Below are positions 34,844-43,622 of a DNA stretch of 64,000 nt, piece by piece. Each line of letters opens with the position of its first letter. Positions within the stretch are counted from its first letter, which is position 1. Source of the DNA: an uncultured SAR116 cluster alpha proteobacterium (GTDB lineage: Bacteria > Pseudomonadota > Alphaproteobacteria > Puniceispirillales > Marisalimonadaceae); assembly GCA_902524215.1 (NCBI GenBank), contig CABZCK010000002.1, positions 52,639 to 116,638 on the forward strand, written 5' to 3'. The position numbers and the translations under genes were made by a program. The notes under the pieces are model-generated. The model had not been told where the DNA came from, searched no databases, and saw nothing but the letters and a program-made list of their open reading frames with translations.

Positions 34844-35578
34844 TTAAAATAAAAGTCTCAGCGCAAGTAAAAATAAAATAGAATCAAAAATAACCTTAAA
34901 AGTTTTCTCGTCAATTTTGAATAATAAAATTTGCCCTACCATGCTACCTAATATTGTACTAGGTATCATTAGTAAAATTAAAGTTAAATATTCATAAAAT
35001 TCAAATCCTATAAACATAAATCCAAAAATTTTAATTAGGTTTCCTGTGAAACCAAAAAAACCTAAAGTACCAACTATTTCTTCTTTTTTAGTTAAATTAT
35101 TTCTAATTATTATAGCCAATATTGGTGCTATGACACCAACTAACATATTCATAACTCCTGTAAAAAAACCTAAGATATAATAAAAATTTTTAGGAATTCT
35201 AACTTTTTTATTTTTCTTGATATTTTGAAATACTATTGTTGAAATAATGAATGCACCAATTAAAAACTTAATTTTTTGTGAATCTAAATTTTGAAAAATA
35301 GTTAATCCTAAATAAACTCCAAATGGTAAAAACATACAAAAAGGAAAAATTAATTTCCAAACCAAATACTTTCTAAATAAAAATACTCTTGCTATATTTG
35401 AGGTTAACTGGACAGTACCATGAATTGGTATTGCCACTAATGGATTTATAAACTGAAGCATGTAAGCTAATAAAATTGTACCACCACCAGCGCCAGCAAG
35501 AGATGTGATCATAGCAGTAAAAAAACTTATAACTATTATAGAGATAGTAATTAAATAATTATCAAGTATAACGTCCAT
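34844..35578 (-). CDS. TSUP-family (TauE/SafE) membrane transporter
   Basis: 244 residues, seven or eight helices. TSLAGAGGGTILLAYML near 26-42 and the repeated motif near 140-165 (GVMNMLVGVIAPIL, GTLGFFGFTGN) match TauE/SafE sulfite/organosulfonate exporters. Substrate unknown. Probably co-transcribed with the renalase-like gene that follows after 4 bp. Confidence 0.85.
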   Translation of the reverse strand: MDVILDNYLITISIIVISFFTAMITSLAGAGGGTILLAYMLQFINPLVAIPIHGTVQLTSNIARVFLFRKYLVWKLIFPFCMFLPFGVYLGLTIFQNLDSQKIKFLIGAFIISTIVFQNIKKNKKVRIPKNFYYILGFFTGVMNMLVGVIAPILAIIIRNNLTKKEEIVGTLGFFGFTGNLIKIFGFMFIGFEFYEYLTLILLMIPSTILGSMVGQILLFKIDEKTFKVIFDSILFLLALRLLF

Positions 35579-35629
35579 AAACTATTTTTAAATTTTAAAA
35601 AATGAATTTGAAATCATATTTAAAAATTT

Positions 35630-36670
35630 CTAATATTTTAATTCCACCAATTTTTTTGTTTTTGAGGAAAGTTTAATAGCTTCAATAACCTCAATAGTGT
35701 CTTTAGCAATTGAGGCAGTGATTATTGGTTTTTCTTTTTTTTTAATCACATTACAAAAATGTTCAATTTGATTTACTAAAGGATCAGAAAATTTATAAGG
35801 ATAATTTGTACTAGAAATTGGAGTGACCCAATGCCCATTTTTGGAATGTTGCCATAATTTCAAGTTTGGCAAAGACATGGAAGCTTTTGTTCCACCAATT
35901 AAATAACATGATTCTTCTGTTGATGGATAAATCTCATTTTCTCTAGCTGTTAATTCCCAACTCCATGGTGAAACAACACTGTCAGATGAAAGAAAAGTAG
36001 CTATGATCCCACTTTTAAATTCTAAAACAGCTCCAGATACATCTTCATTTTTAAACCCTCTTAGTGAGTTTTGTGAAATTGAAAAAACCTTTATTATTCG
36101 TCCAAATAAAAAATTCATTAAGTCTAAATCATGAATTAGATTTACCAGAACAGGTCCAGCTCCATCTTTTTTTTTCCAAACAGCTTGTTTAAAGTAATAG
36201 TCAGGTTTATACATTTGGCAATTTATATTTATAGTCCTAACTTTTCCAAGCATATTGTTATCTATTAACTCTTTAGCTTTTTGCATTAATGGATTATGCC
36301 TTCTATGATGTCCAACTAAAATCTCAACTTTCATCTTTTTTGCTACAGATATTAATTTCTCAGTGTCTTTGGAATTTGTTGTGATTGGTTTTTCTATCAA
36401 AACTGTACATTTATGTTTAATAACTTCAAGACCATCCCTAAAATGTGATGCATTTGGAGTAGCAACAATAACACCATCAATTTTTTCAAATTTAAACATA
36501 TCTCTAATTGAGGTATAAAAATTTGAATTAATTTTTTTTATGAATGAATTTTCTTTTAAATCAACTACTGCTGATAATACCGCACCTTTAGTTTTTTTTA
36601 TCGCATCAATATGTTTCAGCCCCATGTCTCCAACGCCAACAACAGCTAATTTAATTTTTTTATAATTCAT
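35630..36670 (-). CDS. Gfo/Idh/MocA family oxidoreductase
   Basis: 346 residues. VVGVGDMGLKHIDAI (10-24) is the Rossmann motif, ATPNASH and EKPITTN are family motifs (the second with the catalytic lysine), and NLIHDLDLMNFLFG carries the usual HD pair. It reduces or oxidises a sugar or inositol-type substrate with NAD(P). It stands alone before a 419-bp gene-free stretch. Confidence 0.88.
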   Translation of the reverse strand: MNYKKIKLAVVGVGDMGLKHIDAIKKTKGAVLSAVVDLKENSFIKKINSNFYTSIRDMFKFEKIDGVIVATPNASHFRDGLEVIKHKCTVLIEKPITTNSKDTEKLISVAKKMKVEILVGHHRRHNPLMQKAKELIDNNMLGKVRTININCQMYKPDYYFKQAVWKKKDGAGPVLVNLIHDLDLMNFLFGRIIKVFSISQNSLRGFKNEDVSGAVLEFKSGIIATFLSSDSVVSPWSWELTARENEIYPSTEESCYLIGGTKASMSLPNLKLWQHSKNGHWVTPISSTNYPYKFSDPLVNQIEHFCNVIKKKEKPIITASIAKDTIEVIEAIKLSSKTKKLVELKY

Positions 36671-37054
36671 AAGTTTATGTTATAATTATTTCATATTTCA
36701 TCAAATTTATAATTTTGAACGTATAGTTGTTTATAAAATAAACAGATCTACAAAATCAATCCGTTTTCTAATATAAGTTTCATAAAATTTAAGGTGATAT
36801 ACTTTTTTTGAAATTTCTAATTTCTATTTTTTGTCACTAATATAGTTATTAAGCCAAACGAAACAAAAGCTAATTAAAGTTTCTCTAAAAGATTTCACTC
36901 AAAATTTGATCATTTTTGTAATGCTTTAATTGATAATATAGGAATTTTTTCAACAGGAAAAAAAATTTATAAATCACAAACTAGCCATATTCAATTCTAA
37001 ATTTTGTCATAATTACGGATTATTAAAAATATATTCATAAATCCTCCCAAAATT
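36671..37054. other. Gene-free AT-rich stretch
   Basis: No ORF longer than about 20 codons with a plausible start was found on either strand. The stretch is very AT-rich and holds the promoter region of the Gfo/Idh/MocA gene. I see no conserved RNA structure. The hairpin at its far end (37055-37081) belongs to the demethylase-like gene. Confidence 0.6.
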
Positions 37055-37081
37055 AGCATTAGTTTTTTAAAAACTAATGCT
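37055..37081 (-). terminator. Terminator after the DmdA-like gene
   Basis: Perfect 13-bp arms (AGCATTAGTTTTT and AAAAACTAATGCT) around one base, starting 8 bp beyond the stop of the DmdA-like gene. On the minus strand AATTTT follows. This fits an intrinsic terminator for that gene. Confidence 0.7.
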
Positions 37082-37089
37082 TATGAATT

Positions 37090-38199
37090 TTAATTAAAAT
37101 CATTTATCGTGGTTTCAATAAAACCATGTTCAGTTTTTACATAATAATTTTTATTATTCTCCTTCGATATATCATTTTCGTAAGCTATTATAAATCCCAT
37201 GTTTTTTTTGTATTTTGGAGAAAAAATAATCGAGGTAATATCACCAATCTCTTTTTTTTCATGATAACATTTAAGCTTGCTTTTAATTTTTAAATCATTG
37301 TCCCCAAAGAAAACACGATATATATTTCTTTTTTGTTTATTTTTTACATAATTAGTTAAAGCTACTTTACCTATGAAATCATAAGACATGTCTATTGAAC
37401 AATATTTTCCTAGAGAACAATCATATGGAGTATCTTTTGAAGTCATATCATTCCCATAACTTAATAAAGAGTTTTCAACTCTTTCAATCATATTTGGACA
37501 TCCAACTTTTATATTAAATGGTTTACCTTCCTTGATTAAAAAGTCCCAAAATTCACAAGCAATTTTCGCATTATCAAAAAGAAATTCAAATCCTCCTTGC
37601 TTGCTGTAACCTGTTTTAGAAACTAGAACTTGAGTATTCTTAAAATCAAAGAAATCAAAACTAAAAAAAGGTAAAGAAATGATTTTTTTATCAATTAACT
37701 CTTCAGTTAATTTTCTAGACTTGGGACCTTGTAAAGCTATTGTATATATATGTCTATTTTTTATTTCAATATTATGATTTGTATTAACTAATAAACCACT
37801 AAACCACATGAACATATCAGAATCAGAAATTGATACCCAAATAGTTTCCTCATCTATGGAATATACTAAAGTATCATTTAACAAACCTCCATCAAAGTCA
37901 GTCATAGGTGTGTAATAACATTTAAATTTGTCAATTGTTTCAAAATTTCGACAAGATACATAACGCAGAAAATTTAGTGCATCAGTTCCTTTGATTTCTA
38001 TTATTTTTTGACAAGATACATCCCACATTTGAACATGGTTGATAAGATGATAGTAATCTTCTTCATAACTATTAAATATTGTAGGCAAAAGTGTCTTGTT
38101 ATATATTGTATATGATGATACTCCAGCAAGAGCATTCCTTGATGTAAATGGTGTAGAGTCAATTCTATTGGATTGAGTTAATTTGTAATCCATATACAA
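37090..38199 (-). CDS. GcvT-family aminomethyltransferase, DmdA-like
   Basis: 369 residues of the GcvT fold. Its opening (STPFTSRNALAGVSSYTIYN, then LLPTIF, EEDYYHL and VQMWDVSC) resembles the DMSP demethylase DmdA, not the glycine-cleavage T protein, as do SKTGYSKQGGFEF, CPNMIERVENSLLSYGND and SLGKYCS. DmdA moves a methyl group from DMSP to tetrahydrofolate. A MetF-type reductase gene lies head-to-head 21 bp away, which would use methyl-folate. DmdA-like paralogues acting on other methylated compounds exist, so DMSP is likely but not proven. ATGs at 38199 and 38193 are both possible starts. Confidence 0.75.
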   Translation of the reverse strand: MYMDYKLTQSNRIDSTPFTSRNALAGVSSYTIYNKTLLPTIFNSYEEDYYHLINHVQMWDVSCQKIIEIKGTDALNFLRYVSCRNFETIDKFKCYYTPMTDFDGGLLNDTLVYSIDEETIWVSISDSDMFMWFSGLLVNTNHNIEIKNRHIYTIALQGPKSRKLTEELIDKKIISLPFFSFDFFDFKNTQVLVSKTGYSKQGGFEFLFDNAKIACEFWDFLIKEGKPFNIKVGCPNMIERVENSLLSYGNDMTSKDTPYDCSLGKYCSIDMSYDFIGKVALTNYVKNKQKRNIYRVFFGDNDLKIKSKLKCYHEKKEIGDITSIIFSPKYKKNMGFIIAYENDISKENNKNYYVKTEHGFIETTINDFN

Positions 38200-38220
38200 A
38201 AAATATAAAAGGAATAAGAT

Positions 38221-39117
38221 TTGATCAACAACAATTTCGAAAAAAAATTAAAAAGTAAAGAGTTTGTATTTACAGCTGAAACATCACCTCCTGATTCAAC
38301 AGTTAGATCTGAAATAACTGATAGAGTTCTATGTCTCAAGGATCTAGCAGATGCAATAAATGTAACAGATGGTGCAAGTGCAAAATCACACCTTTCTTCA
38401 CTTGTCGTTTCGTCTATAATTAAAGATATTGAAATTGAGCCAATTCTTCAATTAACAACACGAGATAGAAACAGAATAGCCATTCAATCAGATTTACTTG
38501 GAGCATGGACATTAAATATACAAAATATTTTATGTATTTATGGAGATCAAGTAGAAACAGGTGATCAACCAGAAACAAAAGAAGTTCGTGACCTAGATAC
38601 TTTAGGAGTTATAAATACTGCAAATTATTTCAAAAAAGAAAAAAAATTTCCATCTGGCAGATCTATAAAATCAGCACCTGAGTTTTTTATAGGTGGTGCA
38701 GATACTCCATTTGAAATAGATGACAAATTTGATTGTGCAAATTTAATTAAAAAAATTGAACAAGGAGTTAATTTTTTTCAAACTCAGTATGCTTTTGATG
38801 CTCAAATTCTAAAAAAATATATGGATAGATTAAAAAAATTTAATATTACTAAAAAGGCCTATTACCTTGTTGGTTTAGGAGTCATCAAGTCTGCTAAAAG
38901 TGCAAAATGGATGAATAAAAATCTTTTTGGTATTAACATTCCAGATTCAATAATTCAAAGATTAGAAGATTCTACAAATGAAAGCAAAGAAGGAATTAAG
39001 ATTTGTATAGAATTAATAGAAAAATATCAAGAAATTGAAGGTGTTCATGGAATTCATTTGATGGGTTATCATCAAGAAGAACAAATTGCAGAAGTAATTT
39101 CACATTTTAAAAAATAG
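38221..39117 (+). CDS. Methylenetetrahydrofolate reductase (MetF family)
   Basis: 298 residues. FTAETSPPDSTV near 16-27 is the MTHFR entry motif; DAINVTDGASAKSHLS, LTTRDRNR and ILCIYGDQ follow in order. It interconverts methylene- and methyl-tetrahydrofolate. TTG at 38221 with AAAGGAAT upstream is the start; there is no nearby ATG. It sits head-to-head with the DmdA-like gene and is followed 8 bp later by a methyltransferase gene, so it more likely oxidises methyl-folate coming from demethylation than serves methionine synthesis. That direction is inferred. Confidence 0.85.
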   Translation: MINNNFEKKLKSKEFVFTAETSPPDSTVRSEITDRVLCLKDLADAINVTDGASAKSHLSSLVVSSIIKDIEIEPILQLTTRDRNRIAIQSDLLGAWTLNIQNILCIYGDQVETGDQPETKEVRDLDTLGVINTANYFKKEKKFPSGRSIKSAPEFFIGGADTPFEIDDKFDCANLIKKIEQGVNFFQTQYAFDAQILKKYMDRLKKFNITKKAYYLVGLGVIKSAKSAKWMNKNLFGINIPDSIIQRLEDSTNESKEGIKICIELIEKYQEIEGVHGIHLMGYHQEEQIAEVISHFKK

Positions 39118-39125
39118 AGGTTTTT

Positions 39126-40175
39126 ATGACTGATTTACAAAAAATAAGAGAACTTCAAGGTAAAGTTATGAAAGACATAGCTGCAGGAGCTCTTATACCA
39201 ATAATGATGATCGGAGATGAGTTAAATCTATTTGAAAAATTATATAAAATTGGCCCAATATCCTCTAAAGATTTTTCAAAAAAAATTGAAATGGATCATA
39301 GGTATATTAGAGAATGGTTATTAGCTATAAGTGCCTCTAATTATATCAACTACAATTCGAAAGAACAAAAATTTTATATGACTGAAGAACAATTTTCAGT
39401 TCTAGCTGATGAGGAAAGTTCATCTTTGATGATTGGTGGTTTTGAAAATTTAGTAGGAGCTGTTCATAATTATAAAATTATAAAAGAAAATTTTAAAAAT
39501 GGACAAGGAACTGAATGGGGATCACTTCACCCATGTTGCTTATCTGGATCTGCTCGTTTTTTCAAACCAGCCTATTCTATTTTTTTAATTAAAAAATGGC
39601 TTCCAAGTATTGATAACGCAGTTGAAACTCTTAGTAATGGTGGAAGCTTCGCTGATGTAGGATGTGGTTACGGACACTCAACTGAAATAATTGCAAAAGA
39701 ATTTCCAAAAGCAAAGGTCGTAGGTATAGATCCACACGAACCATCAATTCAAGAAGCAAAAACAAATTCTGCCTCTAAAGGACTAAATAATCTAACATAT
39801 CAAGTTGCTTCAGGAGAAGATTATCAAGGTAAGTTTGACATCATTTCTTTTTTTGATTGTCTTCATGATATGGGTGACCCAGTTAGCGCAATAGAATATG
39901 CAAAATCAAAACTAAATACTAATGGAACTTTAATGCTTGTAGAGCCCTATGCGGATGATGAAGTTTCAAATAATTTCAATTTAGTAGGTCAGATGTATTA
40001 TTCATTTTCAACTATTGCCTGTGTTCCTGCATCAAAATCGCAAAAAGTTGGTTTAGCATTAGGAGCTCAAGCAGGTGCAAAAAAACTTTCTAAAATTTTA
40101 AAAGAAGGTGGTTTTAACCATATAACAGTAACTTATAAAACAGCAACGAATATGGTTATTCAAGCAAAAGTTTAA
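39126..40175 (+). CDS. SAM-dependent methyltransferase with winged-helix N-terminus
   Basis: 349 residues. An N-terminal winged-helix segment (about 1-90; DMDHRYIREWL-like) is followed by a class I methyltransferase domain with ADVGCGYGHSTE (motif I) near 176-187 and VGIDPHEPSI. The layout is that of Rv2258c-like/O-methyltransferase-like proteins. The substrate is unknown. Good GAGG ribosome site; 8 bp after the MetF-type gene. Confidence 0.85.
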   Translation: MTDLQKIRELQGKVMKDIAAGALIPIMMIGDELNLFEKLYKIGPISSKDFSKKIEMDHRYIREWLLAISASNYINYNSKEQKFYMTEEQFSVLADEESSSLMIGGFENLVGAVHNYKIIKENFKNGQGTEWGSLHPCCLSGSARFFKPAYSIFLIKKWLPSIDNAVETLSNGGSFADVGCGYGHSTEIIAKEFPKAKVVGIDPHEPSIQEAKTNSASKGLNNLTYQVASGEDYQGKFDIISFFDCLHDMGDPVSAIEYAKSKLNTNGTLMLVEPYADDEVSNNFNLVGQMYYSFSTIACVPASKSQKVGLALGAQAGAKKLSKILKEGGFNHITVTYKTATNMVIQAKV

Positions 40176-40189
40176 TAATATCATCACAT

Positions 40190-40840
40190 ATGTTAAGAAA
40201 AGAAAAAGTAAATTTTATTTCGAAAGAACTTAATAAATTATACCCTAAAACACCTACCCCTTTAACACACCAAAATAAGTTTGAATTATTGATAGCAGTT
40301 CTATTAAGTGCGCAATGTACTGATGAAAGGGTTAATAAAATCAGTCCACTTTTATTTAAAGTTGCCAATAATCCTTTTGAAATGGAAAAAATATCTAAAG
40401 AGAAAATCTACAGTATCATTAAACCTTGCGGTTTAGGACCACAAAAATCAAAAGCCATTTCAGAATTGTCTAAAATTTTAGTTGAAGAGTTTAATGGTAA
40501 TGTCCCAAGAACTTTTAAAGAATTAGAAAAGTTGCCTGGTGTAGGTCATAAAACTGCTAGCGTTGTAATGTCTCAAGGATTTGGATTTCCTGCCTTTCCG
40601 GTAGACACGCATATTCATAGATTAGCTCAGAGATGGGGTTTAACGGATGGTCGTAGTGTTAATCAAACAGAAAAAGATTTAAAAAAGTTGTTCCCAAAAG
40701 AAAGCTGGAATAAATTACATCTTCAAATTATTTTTTATGGAAGAGAGTATTGTACTGCAAGAGGATGCCTGGGCATTAAATGTAATATATGCAGGACATT
40801 GTATCCCAAAAGAATTAAACCCATAAAAACAAAGAAATAA
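40190..40840 (+). CDS. nth: Endonuclease III (base-excision repair glycosylase/lyase)
   Basis: 216 residues. The helix-hairpin-helix LPGVGHKTA carries catalytic K121, and D139 lies in VDTH. AQCTDERVNK is also typical. The usual iron-sulfur loop (C-x6-C-x2-C-x5-C) is changed: cysteines are at 188, 193, 198 and 201, i.e. C-x4-C-x4-C-x2-C. It may still hold a cluster with altered geometry or have lost it. Removes oxidised pyrimidines from DNA. Confidence 0.9.
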   Translation: MLRKEKVNFISKELNKLYPKTPTPLTHQNKFELLIAVLLSAQCTDERVNKISPLLFKVANNPFEMEKISKEKIYSIIKPCGLGPQKSKAISELSKILVEEFNGNVPRTFKELEKLPGVGHKTASVVMSQGFGFPAFPVDTHIHRLAQRWGLTDGRSVNQTEKDLKKLFPKESWNKLHLQIIFYGREYCTARGCLGIKCNICRTLYPKRIKPIKTKK

Positions 40841-40844
40841 ATTG

Positions 40845-41891
40845 CTAAAAAGTTAATGCGTAGTTTTTGTAAACTAAACTTATTTCTTCCATAACTTCAT
40901 CATTTAAATCAATATCCAAACCTTTTATTACAACATCTAATTGTTCAACCGTTGTTGCACCAAATATAACAGATCCCATAAATGATCTTTTTGTACAAAA
41001 AGCTAAAGCCAAGTGCACCGGATGAATATTAAATTTTTTTGAAATTTTTATATACTCTTGAACAGCTTTCATAGCATTTATGTTAACCCTATCTCCAATT
41101 GTTGAAACTCTTTTTATTCTTGAATCAGTTGGCATTTCGTCATTTAGATACTTTCCAGTTAACAGACCTCCAGCTAATGGTGAATAAGCCAGCAAAGGTA
41201 TATTTTCATAATAAGACATTTCATTCATATCTGTGTCGTATAACCTGCATAAAAGACTATATTCATTTTGAATAGAAGCGACTGGAAAACTATCAAATTT
41301 TTTTACTGCATCAACATATTTAGTAACACCCCAACATGTTTCATTTGAAAGTCCAAAAGCTCTAATCTTTCCCTCTAATTTAAAATCATGCAGTGTTTCT
41401 ACTATCTCTAAGATATCATTTTCAACTTCATCTTTATTACTATCAGACGGGTTATAATTCCAATTTTTTCGAAAGTGATAAGAGCCTCGATTAGGCCAAT
41501 GAAGTTGATAGAGATCAACATAATCGGTCTGAAGTCTTTTTAAACTAGCCTCTAATGCAATTTTTAAACTTTTTCTATTTATTGGACCTCCATCTCTAAT
41601 GAATGTATCTCCATTACCAATAATTTTGGTGGCTAATATTAACTTGTTTCTTAAAGTTGGATTCTTTTTGATCCAAGTCCCAATAATTTTTTCAGTTTTG
41701 CCAGCAGTCTCTGCAAGGCGTGGACAGGTTGAATACATTTCTGCTGTATCAAAAAAATTTATTCCTGAATTATAAGCTTTGTCCATTTGTAAATGAGCAT
41801 CTATCTCATTAGTTTGCTCTCCATATGTCATTGTTCCTAAGCAATAGTTTGAAACTTTTAAATCACTTTTACCTAAAAAATTATATTTCAT
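40845..41891 (-). CDS. Aldo/keto reductase (Tas-like)
   Basis: 348 residues. FFDTAEMYS near 47-55 has the catalytic Asp and Tyr, LATKIIG the Lys, and YQLHWPNRG the His; the opening LGKSDLKVSNYCLGTMTYGEQ (as LKVSNYCLGTMTYGEQ) is that of Tas/YajO-type reductases. NADPH-dependent reduction of an unknown aldehyde or ketone. Confidence 0.87.
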   Translation of the reverse strand: MKYNFLGKSDLKVSNYCLGTMTYGEQTNEIDAHLQMDKAYNSGINFFDTAEMYSTCPRLAETAGKTEKIIGTWIKKNPTLRNKLILATKIIGNGDTFIRDGGPINRKSLKIALEASLKRLQTDYVDLYQLHWPNRGSYHFRKNWNYNPSDSNKDEVENDILEIVETLHDFKLEGKIRAFGLSNETCWGVTKYVDAVKKFDSFPVASIQNEYSLLCRLYDTDMNEMSYYENIPLLAYSPLAGGLLTGKYLNDEMPTDSRIKRVSTIGDRVNINAMKAVQEYIKISKKFNIHPVHLALAFCTKRSFMGSVIFGATTVEQLDVVIKGLDIDLNDEVMEEISLVYKNYALTF

Positions 41892-41915
41892 GTTTTACTC
41901 TTATTAAAATTATTA

Positions 41916-42008
41916 CTATTTCTTATAAAATTTTCTTTTTAAAACTCTGTATAAGTAAATACATAGAATTCCTATGATCAAATACAAATATTTCCAATAT
42001 TCTTCCAT
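41916..42008 (-). CDS. Possible 30-residue membrane peptide
   Basis: ORF of 30 codons (MEEYWKYLYLI...) starting 5 bp after the stop of the EamA transporter gene. It has one hydrophobic segment and a basic tail (KRKFYKK), the form of many small bacterial membrane proteins with a cytoplasmic C-terminus. No clear ribosome site. Could be chance. Confidence 0.35.
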   Translation of the reverse strand: MEEYWKYLYLIIGILCIYLYRVLKRKFYKK

Positions 42009-42013
42009 ATCAA

Positions 42014-42904
42014 TTAATTCAAATTAAATTTTTCATTGAAATTTTTAACAACTTTTTCTCTCCAAAAAGTATATAAACCTGAAGATACAACAATAAAAAC
42101 ACCAAGTAAAATAAAGATATCTAATCTTTCAGAAAATACAAAAACTCCAATAATCGCAGAAAATACTAATTGAAGATATGAGTATGGTTGTATTAAAGAC
42201 GCTTCAACTAATTCTAATATTTTAACCATTAAAAAGTGAGATATTGCACTTAAAGTACACATAATAAAAACTAAGACATAAAACTCTTTTGAAATAATAT
42301 TTCCAAAAAAGACAATCATAAATATCATGGTTATACTTCCACCAAGACCTGTCCAAAAAAAACTTGTGATGGCGCCATCTTGCCTTGATGCATACTTAGT
42401 TAATATCAAATATAGTGCAAACATTAATGCACCAATAAACGCAAAAATTGAGCCTGTTGAAAAAATGGTAAAACCAGGTCTTAATATAATTAGCACACCA
42501 ATGAAACCAAAGGCTATTGCACTCCAACGTCGCCAACCAAACCTCTCTCCTAAAAAAGGTACTGAAAGGCCAGCAACTATAAGAGGATAACATGCTATTA
42601 CTGCATGTGTTTCTACAAGACCTATAATTGTAAAAGTATAAACAACAATACAATTGTTTAGTGACAAAATTAATCCACGGGCAAATTGTAAAAATGGTTG
42701 TTTTGTATAAGCAATTTCGCGGAATTTGTTTTTTGAAAAAATCCAATATGAAAATATAAAAACTAAAATAAACCAATACCTGATGGCAACCAAAGAAATT
42801 ACGTTATTATTTTCTGCTAAATATTTTGATACCCCATCCATGCAAGAAAACAGAAAAGTAGTCAATATCATAAGTAATATTCCAGTATTGGTATAATTTT
42901 TCAT
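42014..42904 (-). CDS. EamA/DMT-superfamily transporter
   Basis: 296 residues from ATG 42904, ten helices in two EamA repeats (LLMILTTFLFSCMDGVSKY near the start; SIFAFIGALMFALYLILTKY in the second half). The frame extends to 42943, but those 13 residues (ITILLNCYKN...) do not fit the family. Substrate unknown; relatives export amino acids or metabolites (RhtA, S-adenosylmethionine type). Confidence 0.85.
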   Translation of the reverse strand: MKNYTNTGILLMILTTFLFSCMDGVSKYLAENNNVISLVAIRYWFILVFIFSYWIFSKNKFREIAYTKQPFLQFARGLILSLNNCIVVYTFTIIGLVETHAVIACYPLIVAGLSVPFLGERFGWRRWSAIAFGFIGVLIILRPGFTIFSTGSIFAFIGALMFALYLILTKYASRQDGAITSFFWTGLGGSITMIFMIVFFGNIISKEFYVLVFIMCTLSAISHFLMVKILELVEASLIQPYSYLQLVFSAIIGVFVFSERLDIFILLGVFIVVSSGLYTFWREKVVKNFNEKFNLN

Positions 42905-42988
42905 TTTATTCTTATAACAGTTAAGTAAAATTGTGATATGCATTTAAATGATTTGACTTCAAAAAAGTAAAATTCATTTATAGAGAAA

Positions 42989-43609
42989 TTAAGTCAAAGT
43001 AGATATTAATTGATAAGCACCTATTTCTGCTTCATTAAAATTCCTTTTTGCGTCATCAATCAAACTTATTGCATCATTTCCATTAGTGAATTCTAAATAT
43101 AAGCAACTTGAAAACTTTTTATCCTCTCTCCCCCTTAAGCTTTCTTCTTTAGATATTTTATAATCATTAATTTCTTTTGACTCCCAAATTTCAGAATATA
43201 CTTGACTAATATTTTTTATTTTTTTTTCAAAATTAATTAAATGTTCAACTTCAATTTTATCTTTTACAGATATTGTTAAACAAAATGCTCCCCTTACACT
43301 TCCTTTAAGAATTGTTTTCTTAAAAACAGTTCTAAACATGTCTTGAAAAACAAATTCCATAACAAACTTTGTTTTTTTTGTAGGTTTATTTAACTTCTTT
43401 AAGTACTCCTCAGAAAAAAAAGTTTTGTATGTTTTAGCCTCATAACTGGTAAAATAATTATAATTAGATTTTAAACCTTGAAATCTTCTTGCAACATTGA
43501 TATTTGGAACACTCAATCTTTCAAAAAGGTGTTCATTATTATACCAATCTTCATAATCATGCAAAAACTTTTGATTAGCATTGTTCCAAATACCTAATAA
43601 CCCAGACAT
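42989..43609 (-). CDS. Hypothetical protein, probable tandem dimeric alpha-beta barrel
   Basis: 206 residues, soluble. The N-terminal FLHDYEDWYNNEHLFERLSV followed by ARRFQG is typical of EthD/DUF4286-like dimeric alpha-beta barrel proteins, and a second similar module (strand FCLTISVKD, end YLEFTNGNDA) may follow. No catalytic residues can be named. Divergent from typA with a 13-bp gap. Confidence 0.6.
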   Translation of the reverse strand: MSGLLGIWNNANQKFLHDYEDWYNNEHLFERLSVPNINVARRFQGLKSNYNYFTSYEAKTYKTFFSEEYLKKLNKPTKKTKFVMEFVFQDMFRTVFKKTILKGSVRGAFCLTISVKDKIEVEHLINFEKKIKNISQVYSEIWESKEINDYKISKEESLRGREDKKFSSCLYLEFTNGNDAISLIDDAKRNFNEAEIGAYQLISTLT

Positions 43610-43622
43610 AAGATAAAAATAT

